Positions 25,013 to 31,179 of a stretch of 34,447 nucleotides of DNA are shown piece after piece. The stretch is from Pseudarthrobacter sp. AL07. Lineage in GTDB: Bacteria > Actinomycetota > Actinomycetes > Actinomycetales > Micrococcaceae. Within the stretch, counting starts at the first letter, position 1, and each line of letters starts with the position of its first letter. The stretch is from NCBI RefSeq assembly GCF_029960665.1, contig NZ_JASBRB010000031.1:1-34447 (forward strand), written 5' to 3'. The notes beneath the pieces were generated by a model that was not told the origin of the DNA, ran no database searches, and was given only the letters and a program-made list of their open reading frames with translations. The translations under genes were made by a program, and so were the position numbers.

Positions 25013-25795
25013 TCACCGGCCTTTGAACACCGGCGACCGCTTCTCCTGGAATGCCCGGAAACCCTCGGCATAGTCTGCGCTCTTGCAGAGGCGGGCCTGC
25101 TCTGCGTTTTCCTCTGCCATGGCGTCCCACAGGCCCAGCCGCTGGTCGCGGATGTGCGCCACGAGCTCCTTGCTCGCGTTGAAGGCACCCGTCGCGCCCA
25201 CAGCCACCTTGGCCACAATCTCGCGCGTCTTCGCAAGGAGTTCATCGGCGGGCATCGCCCGGCTGAACAGCCCCTGAGCGACGGCCTCCGTCCCGGACAT
25301 GAGCTCGGCCGTGTAGATCAGGTCCAGTGTCCGGTGCATGCCCAGCCGCTCCGTGAAGTACCAGTGCCCGCCCGAATCCAGCGTGGCCCCCAGCTTGGCG
25401 AACGGTGAACCGAACTTGGCGTTCTCCGCCACATACACCACGTCGGTGACCAGCAGCAGGCCCAGCCCCACGCCCAGGCAGGCGCCCTGCGCGGCGGCGA
25501 ACGTCGGCGCCGGGAACGCGCTCATTTTCTGCAGCAGCGGCTGCACCAGCCCGCCCAGGTAGGCTTCGGCGTCGTCCGTCTCCGGCGTCACGCCCGAAAT
25601 GTCCCGGCCCGCGCAGAAGGCCCGGCCCTCTCCCCTGAGCAGCAGCGCCCGCACCTCACCGCGGGAGGCGGCGGCAGCGGCGTCGTCGTACGCCTGGGTT
25701 AAATCAGCGAGCGCCCGCTCGTCGAGGGAGTTCAGCTTGTAGGGCGCGTCCAGGACCACTTCGGCGACGTTGTTGGCGATGGAGAGGGTGATCAT
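25013..25795 (-). CDS. paaG: enoyl-CoA hydratase/isomerase, probable epoxyphenylacetyl-CoA isomerase PaaG
   Basis: This 260-residue crotonase-family protein has CoA-binding and oxyanion-hole segments CAGRDISGV and AAAQGACLGVGLGLLL. The aspartate in KLGATLDSGGHWYF corresponds to the catalytic Asp of PaaG-type isomerases rather than the Glu pair of ordinary hydratases. PaaG converts the ring-1,2-epoxide of phenylacetyl-CoA to the oxepin. It is the last gene of the paa run here, seven bases after paaE. PaaF (hydratase) or PaaB-type isomerase roles are less likely but not excluded. A diverged fragment of a related gene lies at 21379-21590. Confidence 0.82.
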   Translation of the reverse strand: MITLSIANNVAEVVLDAPYKLNSLDERALADLTQAYDDAAAAASRGEVRALLLRGEGRAFCAGRDISGVTPETDDAEAYLGGLVQPLLQKMSAFPAPTFAAAQGACLGVGLGLLLVTDVVYVAENAKFGSPFAKLGATLDSGGHWYFTERLGMHRTLDLIYTAELMSGTEAVAQGLFSRAMPADELLAKTREIVAKVAVGATGAFNASKELVAHIRDQRLGLWDAMAEENAEQARLCKSADYAEGFRAFQEKRSPVFKGR

Positions 25796-25802
25796 GGGTT
25801 CC

Positions 25803-27041
25803 TTAGACGTCGAAGTCGACTGTTACTTCTTTGCTGGTGGGGTGGCTCTGGCAGGTCAGGACGTACCCCTTGTCCAGCTCATCCTGCTCCAGCGCGTAGT
25901 TTTCGTCCATGGTCACAGTGCCGGTGACCAGTTTGGCGCGACAGGTGCCGCACACTCCCCCGGCGCACGCGAACGGCACATCCGCACGGACCCGGAGGGC
26001 GGCGTTGAGGATCGACTCGCGGGCGTGCGTGGGGCTGGCCACCTCGCCCTGCAGGCCGTCCAGCTTGAACGTGATCCTGTACGTCTCCTGGGACTCGTCC
26101 ACCACCACCGGACGGCCGGCGTTGCCCTCCGGGCGGTCCGGCTTCCCGGACGTGAACAGCTCGAACCGGACCTGCTCCGGCTTCACCCCGCGCTCGGCCA
26201 GGGTGTCCCGGCACAGCTGCACCAGCTCGAACGGCCCGCACAGGAACCACTCGTCCACATCGTCCGCGTGGATGGCGGTGCCCAGCAACTGCTGGAGCTT
26301 CCCGGCGTCGATCCGTCCGCTCAGCAGGGGCGCGATCCGCTGCTCGCGGGACAGCACATGGTGGATGGCCAACCGCTGCGGGTACCTGTCCTTCAAATCC
26401 GCCAGCTCCTCCAGGAACATCACGTCCATGGCGGCCTTGTTGGCGTAGATCAGGTCAAAGCGCGTCGCCGGGTTGGCCGCCAGCAGCGTGCGGGCGATCG
26501 CAATCACCGGGGTGATGCCGCTCCCCGCCGCGATGGCCACAAAGGTGCCCGGCTCCCCTGCCAGCTCGCCTGCGATTTCCTGCGGCCGGTTCATGGAGTT
26601 CATGACGTTCTGCTCCACGGCCTTGCCGTCCCGGCCGTGCTTGGACACAAACGCGCCCATGGGGCTCATGACCTCCAGGGTGTCCCCCGCCTTCAGCTCC
26701 GCGTTGGCCCACGTGGAGAACAGCCCGCCCAGGTCCTGCTTCACAGCCACCCGGATCTCGCTGCTGCCGTCCGGGAACGTGCGCGGCTCGGCGCAGATGG
26801 AATAGCTCCGGCGCACCTCATGCGGCTCGCCCTTCTCATCCGGCAGCGTGGTGCGCAGGGCCACGTACTGGCCGGGCAGGTAGTCGAACTGGCCGGCGAG
26901 CTCTTGGGGGACGCCGAACGTCACCTCGATGGCATCCTCGGTCAGCCGGCGCACCTCACTGACGGTCAGAGTGTGGAAGGACGGACGACGGCGGCCGCTG
27001 GCTAGCGCCGATTCGGCGGCGGTCTGGCGCACAACAGGCAT
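25803..27041 (-). CDS. paaE: phenylacetyl-CoA epoxidase reductase PaaE
   Basis: This 412-residue cytoplasmic reductase passes electrons from NADPH to the PaaABC oxygenase. The order of domains is standard: FAD-binding (RRSYSICAEP), NAD(P)-binding (AAGSGITPVIAIARTLL), then a plant-type ferredoxin domain with the [2Fe-2S] cysteines in CAGGVCGTCRAK and the last one in VLTCQSHP. ATG 27041 has AAGGAA six bases upstream. It lies nine bases after paaD and seven before paaG. A long open frame on the opposite strand (25770-27005) is a high-GC artefact. Confidence 0.95.
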   Translation of the reverse strand: MPVVRQTAAESALASGRRRPSFHTLTVSEVRRLTEDAIEVTFGVPQELAGQFDYLPGQYVALRTTLPDEKGEPHEVRRSYSICAEPRTFPDGSSEIRVAVKQDLGGLFSTWANAELKAGDTLEVMSPMGAFVSKHGRDGKAVEQNVMNSMNRPQEIAGELAGEPGTFVAIAAGSGITPVIAIARTLLAANPATRFDLIYANKAAMDVMFLEELADLKDRYPQRLAIHHVLSREQRIAPLLSGRIDAGKLQQLLGTAIHADDVDEWFLCGPFELVQLCRDTLAERGVKPEQVRFELFTSGKPDRPEGNAGRPVVVDESQETYRITFKLDGLQGEVASPTHARESILNAALRVRADVPFACAGGVCGTCRAKLVTGTVTMDENYALEQDELDKGYVLTCQSHPTSKEVTVDFDV

Positions 27042-27050
27042 GGGGCTTCC

Positions 27051-27569
27051 TTACAGGACTTTGAAGTAGTCGAACGGTTCCAGGCAGTCCTTGCACACGT
27101 ACAGCGCCTTGCAGGACGTGGAGCCGAACCGGGTGAGCTCCTTGGTGTTCAGGGACGAGCACTGGGGGCATTTGACGGCCATTTTGAGCCTGATTGGGCC
27201 GCTGTGGCCGCCGGCTGCTGCCATGCCCGACGGCGGCGCGATGCCGTACTCCTGCAGCTTCGCCTTCCCGGTGGCCGTCATCCAGTCCGTGGTCCAGGCC
27301 GGGGCGAGCACCAGGTCCACTTCTGCTGTGTAGCCTTCCTTGGCGAACGCTTTTTTCAGGTCGTCGCGGATGGCGTCCATGGCCGGGCAGCCTGAGTATG
27401 TGGGGGTGATGGTGACCCTTACGCTTTTCCCCTCGGCCTGCACGTCGCGGAGGATCCCCAGGTCCGCGATGGTGAGCACGGGGATTTCGGGATCGCAGAC
27501 GGTGGCCGCGATGTCCCAGGCCTGCTGCTGCTGTGTCCGCTCGGGCGCAGCGGTGGCCACGGCGGTCAC
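27051..27569 (-). CDS. paaD: phenylacetyl-CoA epoxidase maturation protein PaaD
   Basis: This 172-residue protein of the MIP18/DUF59 family has a C-terminal zinc-ribbon. The N-terminal half has CDPEIPVLTIADLGILRDV and TPTYSGCPAMDAIRDDL, the DUF59 core with its conserved cysteine. The C-terminus has CPQC, CKALYVCKDC and ends EPFDYFKVL. PaaD is needed for epoxidase activity, probably for cofactor (Fe-S/iron) assembly. The GTG start overlaps the paaC stop as GTGA (27566-27569). Confidence 0.94.
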   Translation of the reverse strand: MTAVATAAPERTQQQQAWDIAATVCDPEIPVLTIADLGILRDVQAEGKSVRVTITPTYSGCPAMDAIRDDLKKAFAKEGYTAEVDLVLAPAWTTDWMTATGKAKLQEYGIAPPSGMAAAGGHSGPIRLKMAVKCPQCSSLNTKELTRFGSTSCKALYVCKDCLEPFDYFKVL

Positions 27570-28417
27570 CAGCTTGCTCCGGGGTACTCGCGCGCCAGCA
27601 CCTGCATCTCCGCGAGGAGGTAGCCCAGGTGCTCCGAGTGCCGGCCATCCCGCCCGCCGCCGGGGGCAGCCGGGACGTCCGGGACCTCCAACTCGGCTTC
27701 TTTGAGGACTTCGCCGGTGAGCCGGTCAAAGTCGGCTTTCAACGTGGAAGGCTCGACGGCGGCGCCCGTTTCGGCCAGGCGCGTGGTCAGTTCATCGTCC
27801 TGGAAGAGCTCGGCGACGTAGGGCCACATCTGCCTCAGTCCCTGGATCATCCGGGTGCGGGATTCCTCGGTGCCGCCGGCCAGGCGCAGGACCCACTGGG
27901 CGCTGTGGTCCCGGTGGTAGTCCACTTCCTTCACGGCCTTGGCGGCGATGGCGGCGAGAGTGGCATCTGTGGATTGCGTGAGGCGGCGGTACAGCTCGAA
28001 CTGGTAGTAGCTCACCACGAACTGCCGGGCGATGGTGGCCGCGAAGTCGCCGTTGGGCTGCTCAAAGATGTGCGCGGAGCGGAACTCATGCTCGCGCCGG
28101 AAGTATGCCAGCTCGTCTTCGGTCTTGTCCCAGGCACCGCCCGCGTAGGTCAGGAAGCTCCGGGCGTGGCCCAGCTGGTCCAGGGCGATGTTGCCCAGTG
28201 CCACGTCCTCCTCCAGCTCGGGGCCGCGGGAGATCCAGTGGCCCAGCCGCTGCGCGAGGATCAGGCCATCGTCCCCCAGGCGCAGCGCGTACTCGGCCAC
28301 GTCCTCGGTGGGCTTGGCAAGGCCCGTGCGGACCTCCAGGGCGATGTCCTCCGGGCGCAGGGCGGTGCCGGGGGTGATGCGGGTGGCGGACTCCCCGCCC
28401 ATGGGTGCAGAGTTCAC
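27566..28417 (-). CDS. paaC: phenylacetyl-CoA epoxidase structural subunit PaaC
   Basis: This 283-residue ferritin-like protein pairs with PaaA in the oxygenase core and lacks a working di-iron site. Typical stretches are ALRLGDDGLILAQRLGHW, GNIALDQLGHARSFL, REHEFRSAHIFEQPNGDFA and KEVDYHRDHSAQWVLRLAGG. The start is GTG 28417, overlapping the paaB stop as GTGA (28414-28417). It is followed by paaD with the same kind of overlap, so the subunits are likely made in fixed ratio by coupled translation. Confidence 0.95.
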   Translation of the reverse strand: MNSAPMGGESATRITPGTALRPEDIALEVRTGLAKPTEDVAEYALRLGDDGLILAQRLGHWISRGPELEEDVALGNIALDQLGHARSFLTYAGGAWDKTEDELAYFRREHEFRSAHIFEQPNGDFAATIARQFVVSYYQFELYRRLTQSTDATLAAIAAKAVKEVDYHRDHSAQWVLRLAGGTEESRTRMIQGLRQMWPYVAELFQDDELTTRLAETGAAVEPSTLKADFDRLTGEVLKEAELEVPDVPAAPGGGRDGRHSEHLGYLLAEMQVLAREYPGASW

Positions 28418-28824
28418 AGGTGCTTCACCCCTTCGCTCTTGGTGTAATACGTGGCGTGCCGGTAGTCCTTGCCCTGCGGGGACTCGAAGAACGAGCCCTT
28501 GGAGTCCGGATCGCTGGCGGCGATGGCGTCGGCAGGTACCACCCAGATGGACACACCCTCGTTGCGGCGCGTGTAGAGGTCGCGGGCGTTGCGCAGGGCC
28601 ATGGCGGCATCCGGCGCGTGCAGGGACCCGGCGTGGACGTGGGACAGGCCGCGGCTGGAGCGGACGAAGACTTCCCAGAGGCCCCAGGCGTTGCGGTCGG
28701 TCGTTTCGGCTGGGGCCACGCCGCCCCCCGGCTGTGGGCCCACGGCCGCAGGGTTCCCTAGACGAGCTTGCGAGTCTAGGGAGCGACTGGGGACTTGCGA
28801 GGTTGGGGAGTCGGTGGGGATCAT
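28414..28824 (-). CDS. paaB: phenylacetyl-CoA epoxidase subunit PaaB, with an unusual N-terminal extension
   Basis: The conserved PaaB fold begins [20 protein letters not shown] (about residue 48) and runs through [20 protein letters not shown] to [17 protein letters not shown]. PaaB bridges PaaAC dimers in the epoxidase complex. Usual length is about 95-100 residues; here it is 136. The extra N-terminal part ([14 protein letters not shown] and a Gly/Pro-rich linker) is encoded by a palindromic element at 28755-28782. ATG 28824 has AAGGAA eight bases upstream and overlaps the paaA stop as ATGA. The longer frame to 28890 lies within paaA. Confidence 0.93.
   Translation of the reverse strand: MIPTDSPTSQVPSRSLDSQARLGNPAAVGPQPGGGVAPAETTDRNAWGLWEVFVRSSRGLSHVHAGSLHAPDAAMALRNARDLYTRRNEGVSIWVVPADAIAASDPDSKGSFFESPQGKDYRHATYYTKSEGVKHL
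28755..28782. repeat. REP-like palindrome inside the paaB coding sequence
   Basis: TCCCTAGAC (28755-28763) and GTCTAGGGA (28774-28782) form a perfect 9-bp stem around GAGCTTGCGA. It is in frame within paaB and codes for SLDSQARLG of the N-terminal extension. The words CTAG and CGAGCTTGCGAG suggest a dispersed intergenic palindrome family that has landed in a tolerant part of the gene. I see no second copy in this window. Confidence 0.75.
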
Positions 28825-29798
28825 GCTGCGTATTCCTTTGTCTTCAGTGACTGTTTTGCTGCGTACGCCGCGGCTGCTTCGCGGACCCAAGCGCCGTCGT
28901 CGTGCGCTTCCCTCCGGCGCTCAAGGCGCTGGGCGTTGCAGGGGCCGCGGCCGGCGAGGACTTCGTGGAACTCGTTCCAGTCCAGCGGGCCGTGCTCCCA
29001 CTTTTTGGTGTCCTCGTTGAAGCGGATCTCGCTGTCCGGGAGGGTGAGGCCCAGCACGCGGACCTGCTCCACCATCATTCCCACGAAGCGGCTGCGGAGT
29101 TCGTCGTTGCTGAAGCGCTTGATGTTCCAGGCCATGGACTGGCGGGAGTTGGGCGAATCGTCGTCCGGCGGGCCGAACATCATCAGTGCCGGGGCGTACC
29201 AGCGGTTCACGGCGTCCTGGGCCATCTGCTTCTGCTCCGGGGTGCCGTGGGCGAGTTCCAGCAGGATCTCGAAGCCCTGGCGCTGGTGGAACGACTCTTC
29301 CTTGCAGACCCGGACCATGGCGCGGCCGTAGGGGCCGTAGGAGGCGCGGCACAGCGGCACCTGGTTGCAGATGGCGGCGCCGTCCACCAGCCAGCCAATG
29401 GCGCCCATGTCCGCCCAGGTCAGGGCCGGGTAGTTGAAGATGCTGGAGTAGCGGGCCTTGCCGGCGATGAGGTCGGCCATCATCTTGTCGCGGGACTGGC
29501 CGAGGGTCTCGGCGGCCGAGTAGAGGTAGAGCCCGTGGCCGGCCTCGTCCTGGACCTTGGCCATCAGGATGGCCTTGCGCTTGAGGCTCGGGGCGCGGGA
29601 AATCCAGTTGGCTTCCGGCTGCATCCCGATGATCTCCGAGTGGGCGTGCTGGGAGATCTGGCGCAGGAGGGTCTTGCGATAGGCGTCCGGCATCCAGTCT
29701 TTTGGTTCAATGCGGGAGTCTTCGGCGATCACGCGGTCAAAGTTGGCCTGGCCGTCCGCATCTTGGCGGTCCGCGTTGCGCTGGGCGTTGGCTTCCAT
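28821..29798 (-). CDS. paaA: phenylacetyl-CoA epoxidase catalytic subunit PaaA
   Basis: This 325-residue di-iron monooxygenase subunit adds one oxygen atom across the aromatic ring of phenylacetyl-CoA. Ferritin-like iron motifs are visible: [19 protein letters not shown] (ExxH) and [20 protein letters not shown] (ExxH). [18 protein letters not shown] and [20 protein letters not shown] are typical of PaaA. ATG 29798 has AGGAG six bases upstream. It is the first gene of the operon, 51 bases below the predicted transcription start. Length matches the family. Confidence 0.96.
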   Translation of the reverse strand: MEANAQRNADRQDADGQANFDRVIAEDSRIEPKDWMPDAYRKTLLRQISQHAHSEIIGMQPEANWISRAPSLKRKAILMAKVQDEAGHGLYLYSAAETLGQSRDKMMADLIAGKARYSSIFNYPALTWADMGAIGWLVDGAAICNQVPLCRASYGPYGRAMVRVCKEESFHQRQGFEILLELAHGTPEQKQMAQDAVNRWYAPALMMFGPPDDDSPNSRQSMAWNIKRFSNDELRSRFVGMMVEQVRVLGLTLPDSEIRFNEDTKKWEHGPLDWNEFHEVLAGRGPCNAQRLERRREAHDDGAWVREAAAAYAAKQSLKTKEYAA

Positions 29799-29840
29799 GG
29801 TTGCTCCTATGCACCTGCCTGGATTTGGTCCGATTTATTT

Positions 29841-29855
29841 ACCGACCGTTCGTTC
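29841..29855. promoter_or_regulatory. TetR/PaaR-like operator overlapping the paa start site
   Basis: ACCGACCGTTCGTTC forms an imperfect inverted repeat (ACCGACC/GTTCGTT, 5 of 7 pairs match) directly downstream of the predicted -10 box. The ACCGACCG word resembles operators described for PaaR, the TetR-type repressor of paa genes in other bacteria, which is released by phenylacetyl-CoA. A bound repressor here would cover the transcription start. The regulator gene is not in the window. Confidence 0.6.
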
Positions 29856-29885
29856 AGGATATGCGGAGGACGCGGAGGGCGTCAA
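29856..29885 (-). promoter_or_regulatory. paaAp: predicted paaA promoter
   Basis: On the minus strand TTGACG (29880-29885) and TATCCT (29856-29861) are separated by 18 bases, a fair sigma-70-type promoter. The start would fall near 29849, inside the operator and about 51 bases before the paaA start codon. Confidence 0.55.
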
Positions 29886-29904
29886 GGAGCGGGCCTGCGG
29901 TTGC

Positions 29905-29980
29905 TGGCGACGCGCATATCCCATGCCGACTCGCACATTCCCTGACGCCGCCGTATTCCGTGCGCGTCAGAGCATATGCG
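29905..29980. repeat. left-hand pair of palindromic repeats flanking the AbiEi-like gene
   Basis: Two related units lie here. Unit A (29905-29935) starts TGGCGACGCGCATATCCCAT. Unit B (29942-29980) is a hairpin: CTGACGC (29942-29948), loop containing CGTATTCCG (29952-29960), GCGTCAG (29964-29970), then CATATGCG. The right-hand side of the gene (31064-31108) has the same order: TGGCGACGC, CGTATTCCG, second stem arm, CATTTGCG. The rest of 29981-30080 shows no gene and no clear promoter. Confidence 0.65.
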
Positions 29981-30080
29981 GGTCGAGAGTCGTGGTGCGT
30001 GTCGACCGTAGTGAGGTTGGTTTTCCACATGGCGGCAGCCTGATCTGTCGCCCAAGGCGCGTAACTGGCATCTTCGGTAC

Positions 30081-31055
30081 ATGACCGACTTTCCACCGCT
30101 TCTCTTGGCCCGCGACCGCATCGAGCACGGGCTGACCGCCAAGGACCTCGCCAAGGACGTAAAGGCCGGTTCGCTCGTCCGGATCCGGCACGGCGTCTAC
30201 ACCGACGGCCCCGCGTGGAAGCGACTGAAGCCCTGGGAACAGTACAGGCTCCGCATCAGCGCGGCCGCGGAAACCTTCGAGCGTCCCACTGTGTTTGCCC
30301 GACATTCCGCCGCGTCTGTCTGGAGCATTCCCACTATTGGCCTGCACCATCCTGTCCACGCCCTGACGATGAAGAACGACGGCGGCCGGTCCCGTGCCGG
30401 GGTTGTCCGCCACTTCGCTGATCCGGCGGGTCTGACAGTGGTCCAGCGGGAGGGCCTGCTCGTCACCGGCCGCATCCGCACCGTCCTCGATCTGGCCGCA
30501 TTTACGCCGTTCACGGAGGCGGCCGCCCCGTTGGACCACGTGCTGAAACCGGACCGCACCCTGCGGCTACGGGCCTTCACCAAAGATGAGTTGATGGCGA
30601 GCATCGGCACGAACTACTCCGCGGCGGCCGGGCGAAGGATACTGGCCGCCTTGGCTTTCGCGGATCCAATGTCCGGTTCGGCGGGAGAGTCCTACAGCCG
30701 CGCATTAATCCAGGTGGCCGGCTTCGAAACGCCGGTCCTGCAGCAGGCCATCCACGACAAGGACGGGCTCGTGGGCTACGCCGACTTCTACTGGAAGCTG
30801 GCCAAGGTGGTGGGCGAATTCGATGGCGAGGAGAAGTACGTCAAACCGGAGTTCCTCAAGGGCAGGACGGCATCGCAGGCGGTGGTGGAGGAAAAGAAGC
30901 GCGAGAACCGGATCCGGGCAACCGGGTTCAACGTGGTGAGGTGGGACTGGGCCGATCTGAAGGAGCCGGGGAAGCTGGAACACATGCTGGCGGCGGCCGG
31001 CGTGCCCCGCCGTCGTACGCGTTCTGCGGAATTCGACGCGCTAAAGTTCCCGTGA
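30081..31055 (+). CDS. AbiEi-like protein with a PD-(D/E)XK nuclease-like C-terminus
   Basis: This 324-residue protein belongs to a group common in Arthrobacter-like genomes. The N-terminus (LARDRIEHGLTAKDLAKDVK, GSLVRIRHGVYTDG) is the winged-helix AbiEi antitoxin/transcription-factor-like domain. The C-terminus has E203 (GESYSRALIQ), then D235 in VGYADFYWKL, E246 and D248 in VVGEFDGEEKY and K252, the arrangement of a DUF559/Vsr-like PD-(D/E)XK fold. No AbiEii toxin partner is next to it. No ribosome site precedes ATG 30081, so it may be translated leaderless. Palindromic repeats of one type lie on both sides. Function unknown; a role in nucleic-acid cleavage is inference only. Confidence 0.75.
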   Translation: MTDFPPLLLARDRIEHGLTAKDLAKDVKAGSLVRIRHGVYTDGPAWKRLKPWEQYRLRISAAAETFERPTVFARHSAASVWSIPTIGLHHPVHALTMKNDGGRSRAGVVRHFADPAGLTVVQREGLLVTGRIRTVLDLAAFTPFTEAAAPLDHVLKPDRTLRLRAFTKDELMASIGTNYSAAAGRRILAALAFADPMSGSAGESYSRALIQVAGFETPVLQQAIHDKDGLVGYADFYWKLAKVVGEFDGEEKYVKPEFLKGRTASQAVVEEKKRENRIRATGFNVVRWDWADLKEPGKLEHMLAAAGVPRRRTRSAEFDALKFP

Positions 31056-31063
31056 CGCGCGTC

Positions 31064-31101
31064 TGCCCTGGCGACGCCCGTATTCCGGTGTCGCCAGGGC
31101 A
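31064..31101. terminator. 12-bp perfect stem-loop behind the AbiEi-like gene (right-hand repeat unit)
   Basis: TGCCCTGGCGAC (31064-31075) pairs perfectly with GTCGCCAGGGCA (31090-31101); the loop holds CGTATTCCG. It starts nine bases after the stop of the AbiEi-like gene and lies between convergent genes, so it could stop transcription from one or both sides, though no U-run follows. Because the loop and the bases after it match unit B at 29942-29980, it is also a member of a repeat family. Confidence 0.6.
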
Positions 31102-31103
31102 TT

Positions 31104-31179
31104 TGCGTAGCGCCAAGCCATTTGCGCGTCGCCGGGCGGACTGCGCGTCGCCGGGCCGTCTGCGCGTCACCGGGCGGAC
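31104..31179. repeat. four tandem 19-bp repeats
   Basis: TGCG starts at 31104, 31123, 31142 and 31161, exactly 19 bases apart. Units read TGCGCGTCGCCGGGCGGAC with small changes (first unit TGCGTAGCGCCAAGCCATT). They resemble one arm of the adjacent hairpin (GTCGCCAGGGCATTTGCG), as if derived from it. The array runs into the last codons of the convergent ligase gene (stop at 31167). Confidence 0.7.

Noticed and set aside
25770..27005. 411-codon open frame on the plus strand opposite paaE
   Set aside because: It is the antisense of a clearly conserved reductase; composition is the His/Arg/Gly-rich pattern of reverse frames in GC-rich genes.
27533..28447. 304-codon plus-strand open frame opposite paaC and paaD
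   Set aside because: Antisense artefact over well-conserved epoxidase genes, with no family motif.
30081..31055. reading the AbiEi-like gene as a classical type IV toxin-antitoxin pair
   Set aside because: There is no AbiEii nucleotidyltransferase gene next to it, and the C-terminus looks nuclease-like instead.
31104..31179. CRISPR array
   Set aside because: The repeats are directly adjacent 19-mers without spacers, and no cas gene is present.
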